This document shows, one piece after another, positions 13,401 through 24,945 of a stretch of DNA of 64,000 nt (positions are counted from its first letter, which is position 1; each line of letters opens with the position of its first letter). The stretch comes from Opisthorchis felineus. Its lineage: Eukaryota > Platyhelminthes > Trematoda > Opisthorchiida > Opisthorchiidae. The translations under genes were made by a program, and so were the position numbers. The notes below the pieces were generated by a model, which searched no databases, was not told the origin of the DNA, and worked only from the letters and a program-made list of their open reading frames with translations. The stretch spans positions 1-64,000 of the forward strand of contig SJOL01004394.1 in the NCBI GenBank assembly GCA_004794785.1. The letters are read 5' to 3'.

Positions 13401-14558
13401 CTACGCCGTGTCTACAATTGCCATCCTCCCGAATGTGGGCGTCTGGACAGGACTGGCAGACGGCCAGTCACAGCCGATTCAGTGGTGCGCATGGACTAAA
13501 GCTATTGCCTTCCTTCACTCTTCGTAAAATCAGACACTCAGACTTCAGTCAACTCGTTATACCACTACTTCCAATGTGTAGCTTTCCCCCTCGTTCGGCC
13601 TGCCCCCTTGAATGTTAATCCAGCAGATTGATCCAGCGGTTCGCGGGTTGTAGCTGGCAAACAACCTTACTGGTTCCCGTGTTTGCAAACACTCTGAGTG
13701 AAAACCAAAACCTTGAGGGACTGCGTGACGGGGCATGTAAGAATGGATATTTTCTGGATGTATTCACAAGCTAACGTGAATGTCTCAGATGGCCTCATCA
13801 AGAAACGACTTTTTCATCTCTCGATTGTTTTGCCTTTTTAAAGGCTTACGTATTGGAATTTGTGTGGATGCTGGAGGTGGAGTTGGTAGACACAAGGTTT
13901 CACTACCTTATATCAGTAAAGTCACAACAATGGCTCGATACAGTGAAATCTTGGCGTCGCCGTGCGGGCGGTACATCTACGCCTGCCTGCTTCCTGCAGA
14001 TGAGATGCTACAAACGCCAGTGACATGCGCATAGCGCGCTATCTGACAACCATTCGTTGGATTATTTAACGTTTTGTGTTGTGCTCTAAATGCAGACAGT
14101 TAAGAGGCCAATGTGTTGCAAACGTCCCAGCTACGTGATTCTGTAGCGGTATTCCAGACTTGCTTTCGTAAGCCGAACGCAATCGTCCACAAAGGACCGC
14201 ACCTCAATGTGGGTAGGTGAGCGTCAGACTTTCGAGTCAACGGCCCAAGGTGGAATACTCCGAGCAAACTCTTCCTCCTTCTGGTTATCAGGGAAGTATC
14301 ATTCACCGTTGTAACTGCTTCTTCACCCTCTCTCACACCCCACTCACATCCGTTGAATAACGCACTGTGGTCAGTTTATCTGCCACTCCTCTAATCATTG
14401 TTCCGTGTCTAGGATATCTCCCAGCATCATGAATCAAAATACCCCCTTACTAATTTCAAAACACCTGATCCACCTGACAGCTTTCAATACCCATACTTTT
14501 TATCTGATTGGGCAATAGACGTCTGTTGCTGAAAACTTGCTTTCCTTTTGTGTCATAA
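10461..14558. other. No recognisable feature
   Basis: About 4.1 kb without a supportable gene. Some open frames of 70-120 codons occur (for example 13,253-13,618 plus and 12,129-12,386 minus), but none has a domain, a repeated homologue here, or convincing splice sites. Confidence 0.35.
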
Positions 14559-15892
14559 TCATCACCGACAGCATAACATCAGTGTTCAACACTGACGCTT
14601 CACTGCCGTACAACCATGAGTTATTTGAAAGCCTTATCTTGAAAAAAGAACAAAAGTGAATGGGGAAGGGACTCAGTGCTGGCCTACCACATTCGTTCCG
14701 AAGTGGCTACACCTCCAAACACTCATTCGGGCAATCTGGATAGAAACTGACAACAAGAACGCCATTGACATCGATTAACAGCCATATCGTGCAGCGTCTC
14801 CAGCCAGGCGCAGTGGGGATCACACGGTTCCCATCGTGGAAGGCACTTCGTACCGACGGCTCCCAGATTTTCGTAATCTCTTTCATACCCCTCACCCAGG
14901 TCAAGGGTTGGCCACTCTGGATTAGACGTGGAAAACAGCACTCTTCAGCAAACCATGGTTCGGAATGCGCAATACATGGCCTAACCAACGCTGGACACAT
15001 TCTACCATAGAAGTCCCCATCGCACAACTTAACACTCGCTTTCGAACTGCATCGTTACGGATTCTCCGATACCAACCCACACGAACTGTGGTTCCGAAAC
15101 AACGGTCGTCAAAGACCTGAAGACGTCGCAGTTCCGCTGTTTGAACAGGCCAAGTCTCACGGCCATATTACAAAACAGCCCGTACTCTAGCCTGATACAC
15201 AAATTCGACCCGATCCTTGCAGATTCGTGCATTTGCTCCATCTGTCACGCTACAATGGAAACTTGTACAACTTCCAAGCCACGTAAAACGTTCCGCAACT
15301 TCGAGTGTCTCTCCTTGGATTGTTAGGAGCGTGTTCATTGACTGTATATCCAGAGGTGTGACCTTACACTTTGTGGGTGCAAACCGCCTGACTTTAGTCA
15401 TTTCATCCAAAAACACTTGCGACTTCTCTCCGAAGACGAGAACGAGCTTGCCTACGTATTCCAAATCGACAAAGGTTTCTTCAGCAGCTCTTTAAACACC
15501 AGGGTTTTGAAGACCTAGCGTTCTGATCACCTTGTCAATTACGAAGTTGATTTAGAGTGGAGAGGGTAAGTTTTATTGACCGACACCTCTATGTCTACGG
15601 AAGCTTTTGGGGAGGCTTCCGTGTAATTTCACGTGCCCGGAAGTCTCACAACACAAAGAACTCATCATATTTGCAGAATTCTGGGCATTCTTGTTCATCA
15701 AGCGTGTTGAGGAGGACAGACCGATCAACTGAGTCAAATGCGTCTTGGAAATCCAGGAATACCGAAATTGTGAGTCATTTACACGTACGGCGTTATTCTG
15801 GTCTCTAATGGAGTGACGATTTTGTCAACACACCACCTACCAGGTCGGAATCCCGCTCGCTTCTTCGGAGTCAGTGCTTCACGGGCCTCTAT
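14559..15892 (-). mobile_element. LINE family B copy 1 (5'-truncated, degenerate)
   Basis: Minus-strand 3' part of an APE/RT-type LINE. The 3' UTR (14,559-14,705) is shared with 25,850-25,990 and 34,795-34,925. Next comes the C-terminal tail with PHCAW and FLSRLPE-type words, then a post-RT segment with TIQGETLEVAERFTWLGSC (about 15,300), a trait of trematode RTE-like reverse transcriptases. Degenerate RT follows to about 15,890. Several frameshifts and stops make it non-functional. The copy ends at the 3' end of LINE A copy 1, so the two minus-strand elements are joined tail to head. Confidence 0.8.
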
Positions 15893-17323
15893 AAGTTCAG
15901 TTTATCAGCTATAAATCACATCGTTAATCGTTCAGCTGTAGCGCCTTTTTGGTGCCTAGCTGCCATACTACCCGAAGGAAGCACGAGGGCTGGGATACTT
16001 CCAGGTTTCCCAAGACTGGGCAGGGGAAGTTGAGATGCAGAGGTCGGCTTCGAACCACGGACTTTCGGGTCAGTCAGTTCACACTCTAACCACTGAGCCA
16101 TCTCTCCCACATACCACATACCAAGGGTACGATGGTTCCAGGTGCTATAGTTTCGGTCCCCGGAAAATGAAGGAGCAGGGGAGATATTGCCAAGCGTTTG
16201 AAGCAAGAGCAAAATCAATTAGTTCAGGAAACTGGGAAGCTGCGCGTTGAAGGTGACAGCTTTGGTGCAGGAGCGTCACTGATTGCGCGATTGAACCATG
16301 TCTGCCAGCGTTGTTAACCATTTATGGGTTGAGTCCTGGGCTACCCATCCAGAGAGGCGGGATTTGCCCATTTGGTTGAGTTTGGTTAAAGTTTCCATAT
16401 TTCGTTTCCAGGCCATAAACTGTCCAATTATCAGTCGCCACTACGCGGCACAAGGTTGGGCGAGGCAGATTATCCCTTAGCATGCGGAGTATATGTTTTA
16501 ATCAACGTAATCTGTCAAGCATGAGCAGTTTATCCATATTGAGCGACTCCATTCGTAAACCCTTCAGACGTATCGTGGCATTGCTAATCCAATATTCCTA
16601 TCAGATCCGACGAATTCTTCGGAGACACTCATGGTCAAACACTGACAGCTTCCGTACGTCGTCTGCACGTAGAGACCACGCTTCCGACCTGTAAAGCATC
16701 ATGAATTTCCCCACTGCAGTGTATATTGTACCCTTAACGGACAGACTGACGTCACTCCGGTGCCATATCTATCGGAGGTTGGCGGAATTGGCACTGGCCT
16801 TTCCGATTTGAGAAGTAACCTCGTTTCCAGCCGGTCCACCGGAATTTACACAAATACCTAGGTGCGAAGTTTAGAATGTGTCCGAGAACGAGTTAGAACA
16901 GAGTCCGGGTTATCGAGGACAAACAACGTTTCACCTGTTTAAGACCAAGCGTTGATGAGCTGAAATGTACATACAAAGGTTCAACACGAGTATATAGGGT
17001 AAGTATAATAATAAGCACACAGAATTCCCTACCACATCGATTGGCTCGTCTGCAAGCATGAGGTTTAGTTTTGATTCCACGCAGTCCTGTAGCAAAACTT
17101 TAAACTTTTCAGGTGTGAAGGGCTTAGCAACCCGTACGACAGAATTGTGCAGGTCATTTAAAATAATTTGCATTACTAAAAGACCTGAACCAAGGAGCGC
17201 AACACTGCCTGCATCCTCAATGTTTGTGAGTAAACGCCCCGGTAGCATTTAGACTCCCGAGGTTTCAGAGACAGGCAAAGAAATTTCAAGCAGCATGTCA
17301 CTACCAAAGTTGAAGAGGACAGG
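15893..17323 (-). mobile_element. LINE family A copy 1, 3' half (interrupted)
   Basis: Minus-strand 3' half of an RTE-like LINE. It starts (3' end) with a terminal sequence close to that at 45,206-45,260 and to the end of 24,592. It includes the conserved 3' UTR, the C-terminal post-RT region, and the RT end at 16,931-17,248 where LTNIEDAGSVALLGSG corresponds to the intact-looking TDIEYADDIALLGSD of 46,046-46,405. The catalytic YADD is therefore lost here. The reading continues on the far side of the gypsy insertion at 22,020. A SINE sits inside at 15,930-16,109. Confidence 0.85.
15930..16109 (-). mobile_element. tRNA-derived SINE, copy 1
   Basis: Minus strand: a head with box A-like TGGCTCAGTGG and box B-like GGTTCGAAGCC, then a conserved body (GGGTAGTATGGCAGC-type words), ending in TACAGCTGAACG. 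This is the same family as 24,769; 28,083; 28,240; 33,654; 45,433 and 60,108. It lies in the terminal region of LINE A copy 1. The boundaries are good to a few bases; no clean target duplication could be assigned. Confidence 0.8.
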
Positions 17324-17595
17324 TGTTATGTTTTGATAACGCAGCGAGCAAACGATAATTTGAGCGGACTGTGACGATATTCTATCCCCAGCTATGTTGC
17401 CTGATCCCGACTCCTAGTACAGCGGAATAGTAAGAAGACGAAGCCTTGGACACAACTTTAATGCTCCAAACAACAGGTGATCTAGAGAAAAGTGACACTG
17501 AATATATCTATCCTTAGTTTGACCTTGAAAAATGCCGGAAGTTCTTTAGCACACATAAAGATACAGAGTTTTTGGAAATATTGATATCCCCAACA
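17324..17595 (-). repeat. 3' LTR of gypsy element
   Basis: 272 bp, starting TGTTGGGGATATC and ending CATAACA on the minus strand. By eye it differs from the other LTR at five positions. It follows a purine tract at about 17,596-17,604. Confidence 0.95.
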
Positions 17596-17612
17596 CCTCC
17601 CCTTGTGAAAAG

Positions 17613-18245
17613 TCAGTAACGAGCTCGACGTGGGTCGACCTGGATACGTTCCGGCTGGCGGTGACGTCGGTCTGTCCACCGCCTGGGAAGAAGTGCTCGA
17701 TCAAGCACTGAGCTGCCGATCACACTCTCTTTTTTCGAAACTGCATCAGCTTTCAGCTCAAAAGTATCGAGCAATATGTCCAACGGTACGGTACCCGAAC
17801 ATACTGGAGTTTCCGGCGTGCTGCTAAAGCGGAGTTGGTTTTGATGTCTGGTCCAGGTGTCTTGACCAACCGACACGTCGTACATGACACTACCGCGTTT
17901 GCGCAGGATACGACCTGTAATCGCATCGTGTCGCGGGCGATAATCACGGACAAGTACGGGCGTTCCCACCTTGAATAGAGCTCCAGCTGCCACCGGTATG
18001 GACCTTGACTCAGTAGACTGTGTTGGCAACATGGAAGAATGCACAGTTCTCAGCTTACGGCCCATGAATACCTCTTCAAGCGACTGGTGGTTCGCCAAAG
18101 CATCCTTCGGGGTCGTTCGGTACACAAACAGGAATATCTGAAGGGTTTCGACGGATGTCCCCTCCCCTCGAGTTTTAAGTAAGGCTCTCTTAAATGTATC
18201 GACGAACCTTTCTGCTTGACCATCCGATTGCGGGTAGTACGGTGA
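17613..18245 (-). pseudogene. Gypsy integrase C-terminal part
   Basis: On the minus strand, the segment just after the stop near 18,246 continues the integrase (SDGQAERFVDTF carries the third catalytic acidic residue). It then gives FVYRTTPK, LEEVFMGRKLRT and, near 17,850, YDVSVGQDTWTRHQNQLR, the typical C-terminal beta-fold with a closing 'RHRNQLR' box. A frame break separates it from the catalytic core upstream. The last residues run into the polypurine tract before the LTR. Confidence 0.85.
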
Positions 18246-18914
18246 TTAACGAACGTGTGTTATAGCATGTCGAGTGCAACACTCGCGGAACTCAGCGGAG
18301 GTGAACTGCGAACCATTGTCTGAGACGATGGACTCCGGTAAGCCATGCTGGCTGAAAACGTTGGATAATACACGCAGCGTTCTAGATTTTGTTGGAGAGG
18401 ACATCGGAATGATTTTTGGCCACTTAGAAAAAGCGTCAATCAAATAAGAAGCGCCACGTATCGGTCCTGCGTAATTGATGTGGACCCGAGACCAAGGCTT
18501 CTCAGGTCGAGACCGGGGAGCCGGTGGTTGATGTGGCCGGTTCTTGGCAGCTTGTTGGCATCGCGAGCAGCGTTGTACAAAATCAGTGATGTGCTGGTCC
18601 ATGTACGGCCAGTAGGCGTAACTGCAAGCTATTGACTTCATGCGGTTTCTTCCTGGATGCCCGGAATGGAACTGATGGAGGACTCGATGGCGTAAAGATT
18701 GAGGAATCACGACGTGATCTCCAAACATTAAGCAATTGTTTACGGCCGACAATGCATCTCGGCGATGAAAGAGCTGTCGGAAGCAATCATCCTTGCGTTT
18801 CGGAGGCCATCGAGAATTCACGAACTGGATCGCCTTCTGAAGCGTCGGATCAGCCATGGTAGCTTGTTGAACCTCCGTCACTGTCACGGGTAATGTACGG
18901 ACAGACTGAACCAA
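18246..18914 (-). pseudogene. Gypsy integrase zinc-binding and core region
   Basis: An open stretch of 222 codons. It shows an HHCC finger at about residues 80-119 (LHQFHSGHPGRNRM ... CSRCQ) and the integrase core start INYAGPI. Catalytic aspartates lie in LIDAFSKWPK and VSDNGSQFTS. It ends at a stop before the final glutamate, which lies in the following piece. This enzyme would insert element cDNA into the genome; here it is broken. Confidence 0.9.
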
Positions 18915-19043
18915 CTGGGGCCCGCTGCGTCCTCGAAAGCAACCTGCGCAATAACCGTGTCTTCTCCATGAGTTGGCTGATTGCTGATCAGGTGAGATAA
19001 TGCATCGGCCTGACCAAAGTCGGTGGTGCGACGATATTGAATA

Positions 19044-21260
19044 TCAAAGTCGTAGCCCAGCATAATAAGCGCCCACCTTTGAAGGCGGTTGGCAGAACGT
19101 ATGGGAACCGAAAATAGACAGTAAGGGCTTATGATCGGTAAGTGGGGTGAAACGGCGACCGTACAACAACTTGTGGAAACGCCGGACGGTGAACACTAAG
19201 GCCAACGCTTCTTTCTCTATCTGTCCATATCGCTGTTCTGCTGGCCTTAGTGATTTCGACGCATGCATGATGGCCTTCTCCGATCCGTCTGGGAAGACTT
19301 GTAGAATGACGGCACTGACTCCAAAAGTAGAGGCATCAGCTGCCACGACGACCGGTAGCTTTGGGTCGTAGTGGGTCAGTAGCGAATTGGAACTGAGCAT
19401 CGCCTTTAGCCTGCAGAATGCTTCTTCGCATTCTTCTGACCAACGCCAGGGGACGTCCTTTCTAAGCAATTGATTTAGTGGGGGTCGAATGTCGTGTAGC
19501 GAAGGCAAGAATGCCGAATAATAGCTGATTAACCCCAAAAACGAACGTAATGATGGGGCATCCTTAGGAGTGGGCGTCTGCTGTATAGCTCGAACGTTTT
19601 CCGGGTTAGGACGACGACCAGAGGTGTCGAAGATGAACCCAAGATACTTCACTGTTGTCAAGAAGAATTGACACTTCTCCGGACGGAGGCGGAGGTCATT
19701 GTCCTGAATGCGCAGCAAGACGGTATCAATCCGATCAAGAAGCTCTTCTGGTGAAACAGCAACGATCAGCACGTCGTCCAGGTATGCGACCACACCTGGA
19801 ATGCCAGAAAGCATGGTGTCCATCAACTGGGAAATTGCTGGGGCGGTTTTGACGCCAAACGGGAGACGGGTGTATTGATACAGCCCGCGGTGTGTGTTTA
19901 TTGTCAACAGTGGGCATGATTCTGGTGCGACCTCAACTTGAAGATGCGCTTCAGCAAGGTCGATTTTCGCGAAGAACTTCCCACCGTTCAGAACAGTGAG
20001 TAGATCGTCAGGCACTGGCAGTGGATAGTTGTGCTGCTGGAGAGCTGCATTTAGGCCGGTTGCGAAATCGGCACATATGCGGATATCACCGTTGGGTTTC
20101 TTCACCACGACGGTCGACGCTGCCCAGGCGGAGTAGGATACAGGGGACAGAACGCCTTGTTCCAGCCGTTGAAGTTCGGCATCTACCAGTGGGAGGGAAG
20201 CGTACGGGACTGGTCTCTTTGGACGGAAGACTGGCGTAGCGCCCGGCAAGAGGTGGAGGTCTGCTTGTGTCGCAGTGCACTGACCCAGACCGGATTGGAA
20301 AACAACTGGAAATCGCTTGGTAAAGTCGGATGCATGATCTGGATGCGCCGTGGGAGACTGAACTGTATTGCAAATGGCACTGATTAGAATGTCGGCTAAC
20401 CCCAAGCGATCGAACCAATCAAGACCCAATAAGCTCAGGTCAGCTGCCGTTACATAACACGACCCCACGAATGTAGTTTCCCGAAAAGATACACAGCATT
20501 GGAGCTCACCGGAAAGTTTTTGCTCTCCACCACAGGCACTGGTAGCTGTTCCAGCGGCTTGTCTGATCGGAGGTTGCCCGAGCGTGCACCAAAGCTTCTC
20601 CGAAATGGTGGTAATGTCCGACGCAGTGTCCAACTGCAGGTGGACTGGCTGACCATTGACGGTGACTGTGAGATACTTTCGGTGACCTGGGGTATTGGTC
20701 TGGAAAGTAGCCAGCAAACTGAGAGAGGAGCCAACAGGGTTCGATTTCGATCTGTGACGGACGCGTAATGACTGCTTTGAAACACCAGAGGCCGTATGAA
20801 TCCGTGACTGACAATACCCATCTTTGTGTCCCACGGAGTTACATTGGCGGCACCGATGCTGCTTGTGGGGACAGAACCTGACGAAGTGCCAGGCTCCACA
20901 GTGCCAACATTGTGAAGGTGGTGTCTTCTTTGGGCTTTTGTTTTGCTTCGAACCAGAATACTGTGAGGTTGATTTGGTTGGGCCGGAATTGACAGGGCCA
21001 GGCTGTTGCGTAGCCTGATGGATTCCATGAACCTCGGAATCGCCATGACCCCCAAGTTGGACCATCGCGGTGTCATGCTTCAGGTTAAGCAATCGTTGAC
21101 ATCCCGAGGTGATGGCCTGCAGCGTCATTGATGGGTCCCGCTCGATGCGGCTGAGGAGTCGGTACGGATTTCTGTGTCCTTCGGGGATTGTAGATCGCAT
21201 ATGAAAATCAGCGACTTGAACTGATCTTCCGTTAACCATCCGAGTTCGAACCGTTCGCAT
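19044..21260 (-). pseudogene. Gypsy gag C-terminus, protease, RT and RNase H
   Basis: A 738-codon open frame. Residues 118-130 form a zinc knuckle with spacing CX2CX3HX4C, and residues 137-150 a canonical CX2CX4HX4C. DTASD at about 211 is the aspartic protease site (normally DTG/DSG). RT follows: KPNGDIRICADF (about 388-399), FAKIDLAEAHLQ (about 430-441), LPFGVKTAP, and YLDD at 493-496. RNase H shows AADAST (about 640), EKEALAL and TDHKPL. The frame is lost at about 19,050, where the plus-one frame continues the RNase H end. No start codon of its own is expected, because gag lies upstream in another frame. Confidence 0.93.
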
Positions 21261-21712
21261 TTCCGGTTCACGATGCCAGAATAAGTGAGAAAGTCGTCTG
21301 CGTCACTTTTCACCAGCTTCAGGCATCGATAACAGATGTTGAAGATTGACGTTTGCTCGCCGAATATTTGCGAAAGCGTGTGAACCGTTTCGTCAAAAGT
21401 GAAGTCACGCGGGTTCTTTGGAAGAATATAGTTAGCGTACTTATCATGCTCTGCGGGTCCAAGTTTGTGGAGCAGGAGACGAATCTTTCAACTATCATCC
21501 TGAATTGAAAAGTCGACCCTGAACAGGTCTTCATAGGGAGGAAACCAGGCATCAAACGTTATGCCAGCCGAGGGTTCATAGCAAAACTGGTTAGTACTGC
21601 CAGCGATTCCGTCAACCGACTGTGGGACGTTCGACGCAGCCAGTGAAGCCAAATATGTAGTTGATAGTCGCTCCGTAAGTACTTTTATGAGTTGCAGTTG
21701 TTGCTCAGACAT
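21261..21712 (-). pseudogene. Gypsy gag N-terminal region
   Basis: The likely gag start is the ATG at 21,712 (MSEQQLQLIKV), 36 bases inside the LTR. Words such as FDAWFPPYEDLFRVDF, LLHKLGP, ILPKNPRDFTFDETV and LGWLTEDQFKSLIFI are typical of trematode gypsy capsid proteins. A stop near 21,488 and frame changes near 21,315 break it. The zinc-knuckle part continues in the 21,260 frame. Confidence 0.85.
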
Positions 21713-21747
21713 TACTTTGATCTGCCTCCATCTCGCGTCGTCAAATA

Positions 21748-22019
21748 TGTTATGTTTCGATAACGCAGCGAGCAAACGATAATTTGAGCGGACTGTGACG
21801 ATATTCTATCCCCAGCTATGTTGCCTGACCCCGACTCCTAGTACAGCGGAATAGTAAGAAGACGAAGCCTTGGACACAACTTTAATGCTCCAAACAACAG
21901 GTGATCTAGAGAAAAGTGACACTGAATATATCTATCCTTAGTTTGACCTTGAAAAATGCCGGAAGTTCTTTAGCACACATAAAGATACAGAATTTTTGGG
22001 GATATTGATATCCCCAACA
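21748..22019 (-). repeat. 5' LTR of gypsy element
   Basis: 272 bp, same length as the partner at 17,324. Five substitutions were counted by eye (about 98% identity), so the insertion is fairly recent compared with the decayed LINE around it. The promoter and polyadenylation signals expected in an LTR were not resolved. Confidence 0.95.
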
Positions 22020-23530
22020 AAAGGTGAGCGAGGGCAACCTTGTCTTACACCACTGAACATCTTGAACTCAGACGAAAGCTAGCTGCATACTCGTACCTGT
22101 CCATAGGAGTTCGCATACAGTGTCCTCTTGAGGGATATAAATTTGGAGGGAACACCTCTGGTTCCCAGACATCTTCAAATCTGGTGATTGACAGAGTCAA
22201 AAGCTGCTTTCAGATCAAGATGAACGACTAACATGGGACATTTTAAAGAGTGGCTCTGTTCAAGAACTTTTCTCAACGTAGCTATACCTTCGATTCATTC
22301 TTAGACAGAACGAAACCCAGCTTGAGTCCTGAACTTGTCTCCCCTGGTAATCGGTCAGCCTGAGCAAAATAATGCCAGGGAGCAACTTGGATGCGACAGC
22401 TATAAATCTGATGACACTATTTTTCTTATGACGTCCTTGTGCTCTTTTTGAATACGGATGATGGTTGACGCGCTCCATTCCATTAGCATTGTTTCCATTC
22501 CAAATCTTCCGTAATAGGATCGTCAGACTGTTCATCAGGACCTTATCATCTTTGAAGAGTGTGGGTTGCAGACCGTTCGGGCCGGTGCTTTGTGGCTTTG
22601 GAGGACTGACATCTCACGCTGGATTTTTGTTGTAAACGGCGGACTGTGGTTGATGTTCCATTCAGGTTCGCTGGGTCCTTCCAGAGTTCGTGTTCAGCTG
22701 AACCGTTCTTTGAAGTGTTCAGCACATCGCTCGAGACGACGGCCTTGTGAATAAATTGCCGTTCCGTGTTTTTACATATTGTTTCGCTGATACCTGTCTT
22801 TTTTGGCCGGTTGGTCGGACCAGCTGAAGTATGGTGCAGTTTTTACCTGCAGTGAAAGTTTTCTGCATCTCCTAGGACTCCGCAGTCCACCAGCTTTCTC
22901 TACAGTGTTTCAGGCTATTGACCATCTGGCGTTTGAGGGATATGCGTGTGAATTTTGGCAGCTTCTGATCTCGACGATATCCAGTGTTCATTTAGCCAAG
23001 TTGGATGGCTTGGAGAGGTAGTCATAGAAGCTGAGAGCATAGCTTTTTGGCTCGCTTTCATCCAACCTTCAACCAGTCTTTCGTCACCGGTGTGACTCTG
23101 TTTCCATTGGCTTTCCAGCCAGATCAGCTCGATACCCTGCTGAAACTTCTCGAAGTTGGTAAACGAACTTGTTCTGCTTCGTTACGTGTGATGCTGAAGG
23201 AAGGCGAAGTGATTACCGGGCCCGCACGATGGTGGAGCACTTCGAGGAGAGCCCAGAAAACGGCTCTTATAAGTCCGTTTAATTTAGGGATCTATCAGCC
23301 TCTCAGTTGCAAGGCGATTTGCCCGTCCCTTACGCGGCCCTTGAAAACTAAGAGAGAAGCGACTCTGGACGAGTGCATGGTCAGAATCTACGCAAGTGTT
23401 CCAAAACGAGCGGCAGTCAGTTATTACTCCGCACCGTCGGTAACTGATAGCGATGTGATCAGTTTGGGTTCATGCCTGGCACTCTTTTGGAGGACACCAT
23501 GTGGCCAGACGACTTCGTTTATTTTGTAAG
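22020..23530 (-). mobile_element. LINE family A copy 1, 5' half (interrupted)
   Basis: Continues the LINE that stops at 17,323. The first bases after the duplication, ggtgagcgagggcaacc and a cttacaccactg word, match 46,430-46,465 of LINE A copy 2 directly. Farther up, minus-strand frames show RT entry motifs (22,260-22,535). Near 23,400-23,450 is the endonuclease end AISYRRCGV...CRSFWNTCVDSDHALV, where SDHA is the APE-type catalytic histidine box. Many stops. The copy seems truncated at about 23,530, where a plus-strand copy begins. Confidence 0.85.
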
Positions 23531-23549
23531 TTAGTACAGCCTGCGGTCA

Positions 23550-24592
23550 GCACGTAGCTGAAACGATCGTTCGCTATTTTCCATATGCGATTCACACCTG
23601 CAAAGTGTGAAGTACTGCTACAAGACTGGGTTGGATCAAACCCACACCTCATGCTTGCAAGCGAGCCAATCGACGTGGTGGATAAATTTGTTTAGGTGGA
23701 CAGCTGTATAAGTTCCGGTGGACGCCGGGGATGAGATTATTTCTCGAATCGGAAAGGTCGAGGCAGCTTTTGCTAACCCGTGACACCTATGGAGCTGAAG
23801 TGATGTCAGTTTGTCTGTCACGGGCAGAGTTTGCACTGCGGTGGTGCGATCCATACTGCTTTATGGATCAGAAACATGGCCTCTACGCGCACAGGACATA
23901 CGGAAGATGTCAGCGTTTGACCATCGGTGTCTCCGAAACATTGGTCGGGTCTGGTGGGATCATCGGATTAGCAATGCTGAGGTACGCCTCTAATGAGTAG
24001 CTACCTACCTCACCTCCCCAAATCATCGGTGAACGAAACTGTGGCAGCTACAACCACTGTACGACAAGTAGGCTGTTCTTACAGCTAATAATGATGATGA
24101 TTAGGAAGAAGGAACTCTCCCGCGATGGATGAATTACTCACGCTTCTTACTTACACTGGTTAGGACAAGTACTCCGCATGCCAGAAGACCGTGTAGCTCA
24201 CAGAGCTGATTTTGCCCAGCCCTGTGCTTAGTGGAAGCGACCGTGATGTAGACAGTGTATGACCTGGCAGCGAAGAATGAGAACACTAACCTGTAAGCTT
24301 AGTCTGGTCGGCAACTGCCGACTCCCTGGATGGGGACCCCGGGACTCAACTACCTAATGATTGATGACATTGGCAGAAATGGCCCAATCGCGCAGTCAAT
24401 GGCGGTCATGCATCAAAGCTATCGCCTTCAATGCGTAGCCACCCAGTTCCTGAACTAACCAGATGTGCCATCGCCTCCAAGGCTTTGTTGTGTCCCACAC
24501 TCTCCCGTTTTCCGGTGATCGAAACTGTGGCAGCTGGAACCAATGTGCCTATGGTACACGGTTTATAGCTGATAAATTGAATTGAATTGAAA
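23550..24592 (+). mobile_element. LINE family A copy 3, 3' fragment
   Basis: Plus-strand 3' part of the same family. It shows MRFTPAK-like and HLMLASEPIDVVD-like coding (about 23,580-23,690), VRSILLYGSETWPLRAQDIR (23,840-23,900), FDHRCLRNIGRVWWDHRISNAE (23,915-23,980), RMPEDRV near 24,180 and the 3' UTR. It ends in repeats of ttgaa at 24,575-24,592, the family's 3' tail. The opposite orientation to copy 1 puts the two head to head at about 23,540. Non-functional. Confidence 0.85.
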
Positions 24593-24768
24593 AGTTAAGA
24601 AATGATCATTCAGCCCTGTGAATTAGGACGATGCTCATCTCTGCACATCCTGCCGCAGCTCCCTCAGAGGTGCGCATCGGGCAGCAAGTGGAGAGTGACG
24701 AGGCAGTTAGCTCAACCACTGTGCTTGCATCTTGAATTCTTGTTCCTAATACAAAGAAAAAGTGGTCC

Positions 24769-24945
24769 ACCTGTAGCGCCCTTTCGGCGCCTAGTTGCCG
24801 TGCCACCCGAAGGAAGAGGCAGGGATGAGATACTGTCAAGTTGCCCAAGTCGATGCAGAAGCACTCGAGATGCAGAGGTTGGATTCGAATCGTGGACCTT
24901 CCGGTCAGTAAGTTCGTGCCCTAACCATTGAACGGTCTCGGCGCA
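24769..24945 (-). mobile_element. tRNA-derived SINE, copy 2
   Basis: Minus-strand member of the same SINE family as 45,433-45,619. Box B-like GATTCGAATCC, the conserved gtggcacggcaac body and the GGCGCTACAG end are present. The A-box head is worn (ttcaatggttaggg). An A/T-rich tail lies at 24,755-24,768. Confidence 0.75.

Larger units (their letters stand above)
17324..22019 (-). mobile_element. Ty3/gypsy LTR retrotransposon (CsRn1-like), 4,696 bp
   Basis: A complete-length but mutated element on the minus strand. Two 272-bp LTRs (17,324-17,595 and 21,748-22,019) have TG...CA ends. Just inside the 3' LTR the minus strand reads AAGGGGAGG, a polypurine tract. Flanking 5-mers acagg (17,319-17,323) and aaagg (22,020-22,024) fit a 5-bp target duplication with one change. 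Order: gag with two zinc knuckles, protease, RT with YLDD, RNase H, integrase with HHCC and DD-E parts, i.e. Ty3/gypsy. The element is embedded in LINE A copy 1. Similarity to the trematode CsRn1 group is from memory of its general traits. Frameshifts near 21,300, 19,050, 18,920 and 18,240 suggest it is dead. The tRNA primer site is not obvious. Confidence 0.95.
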
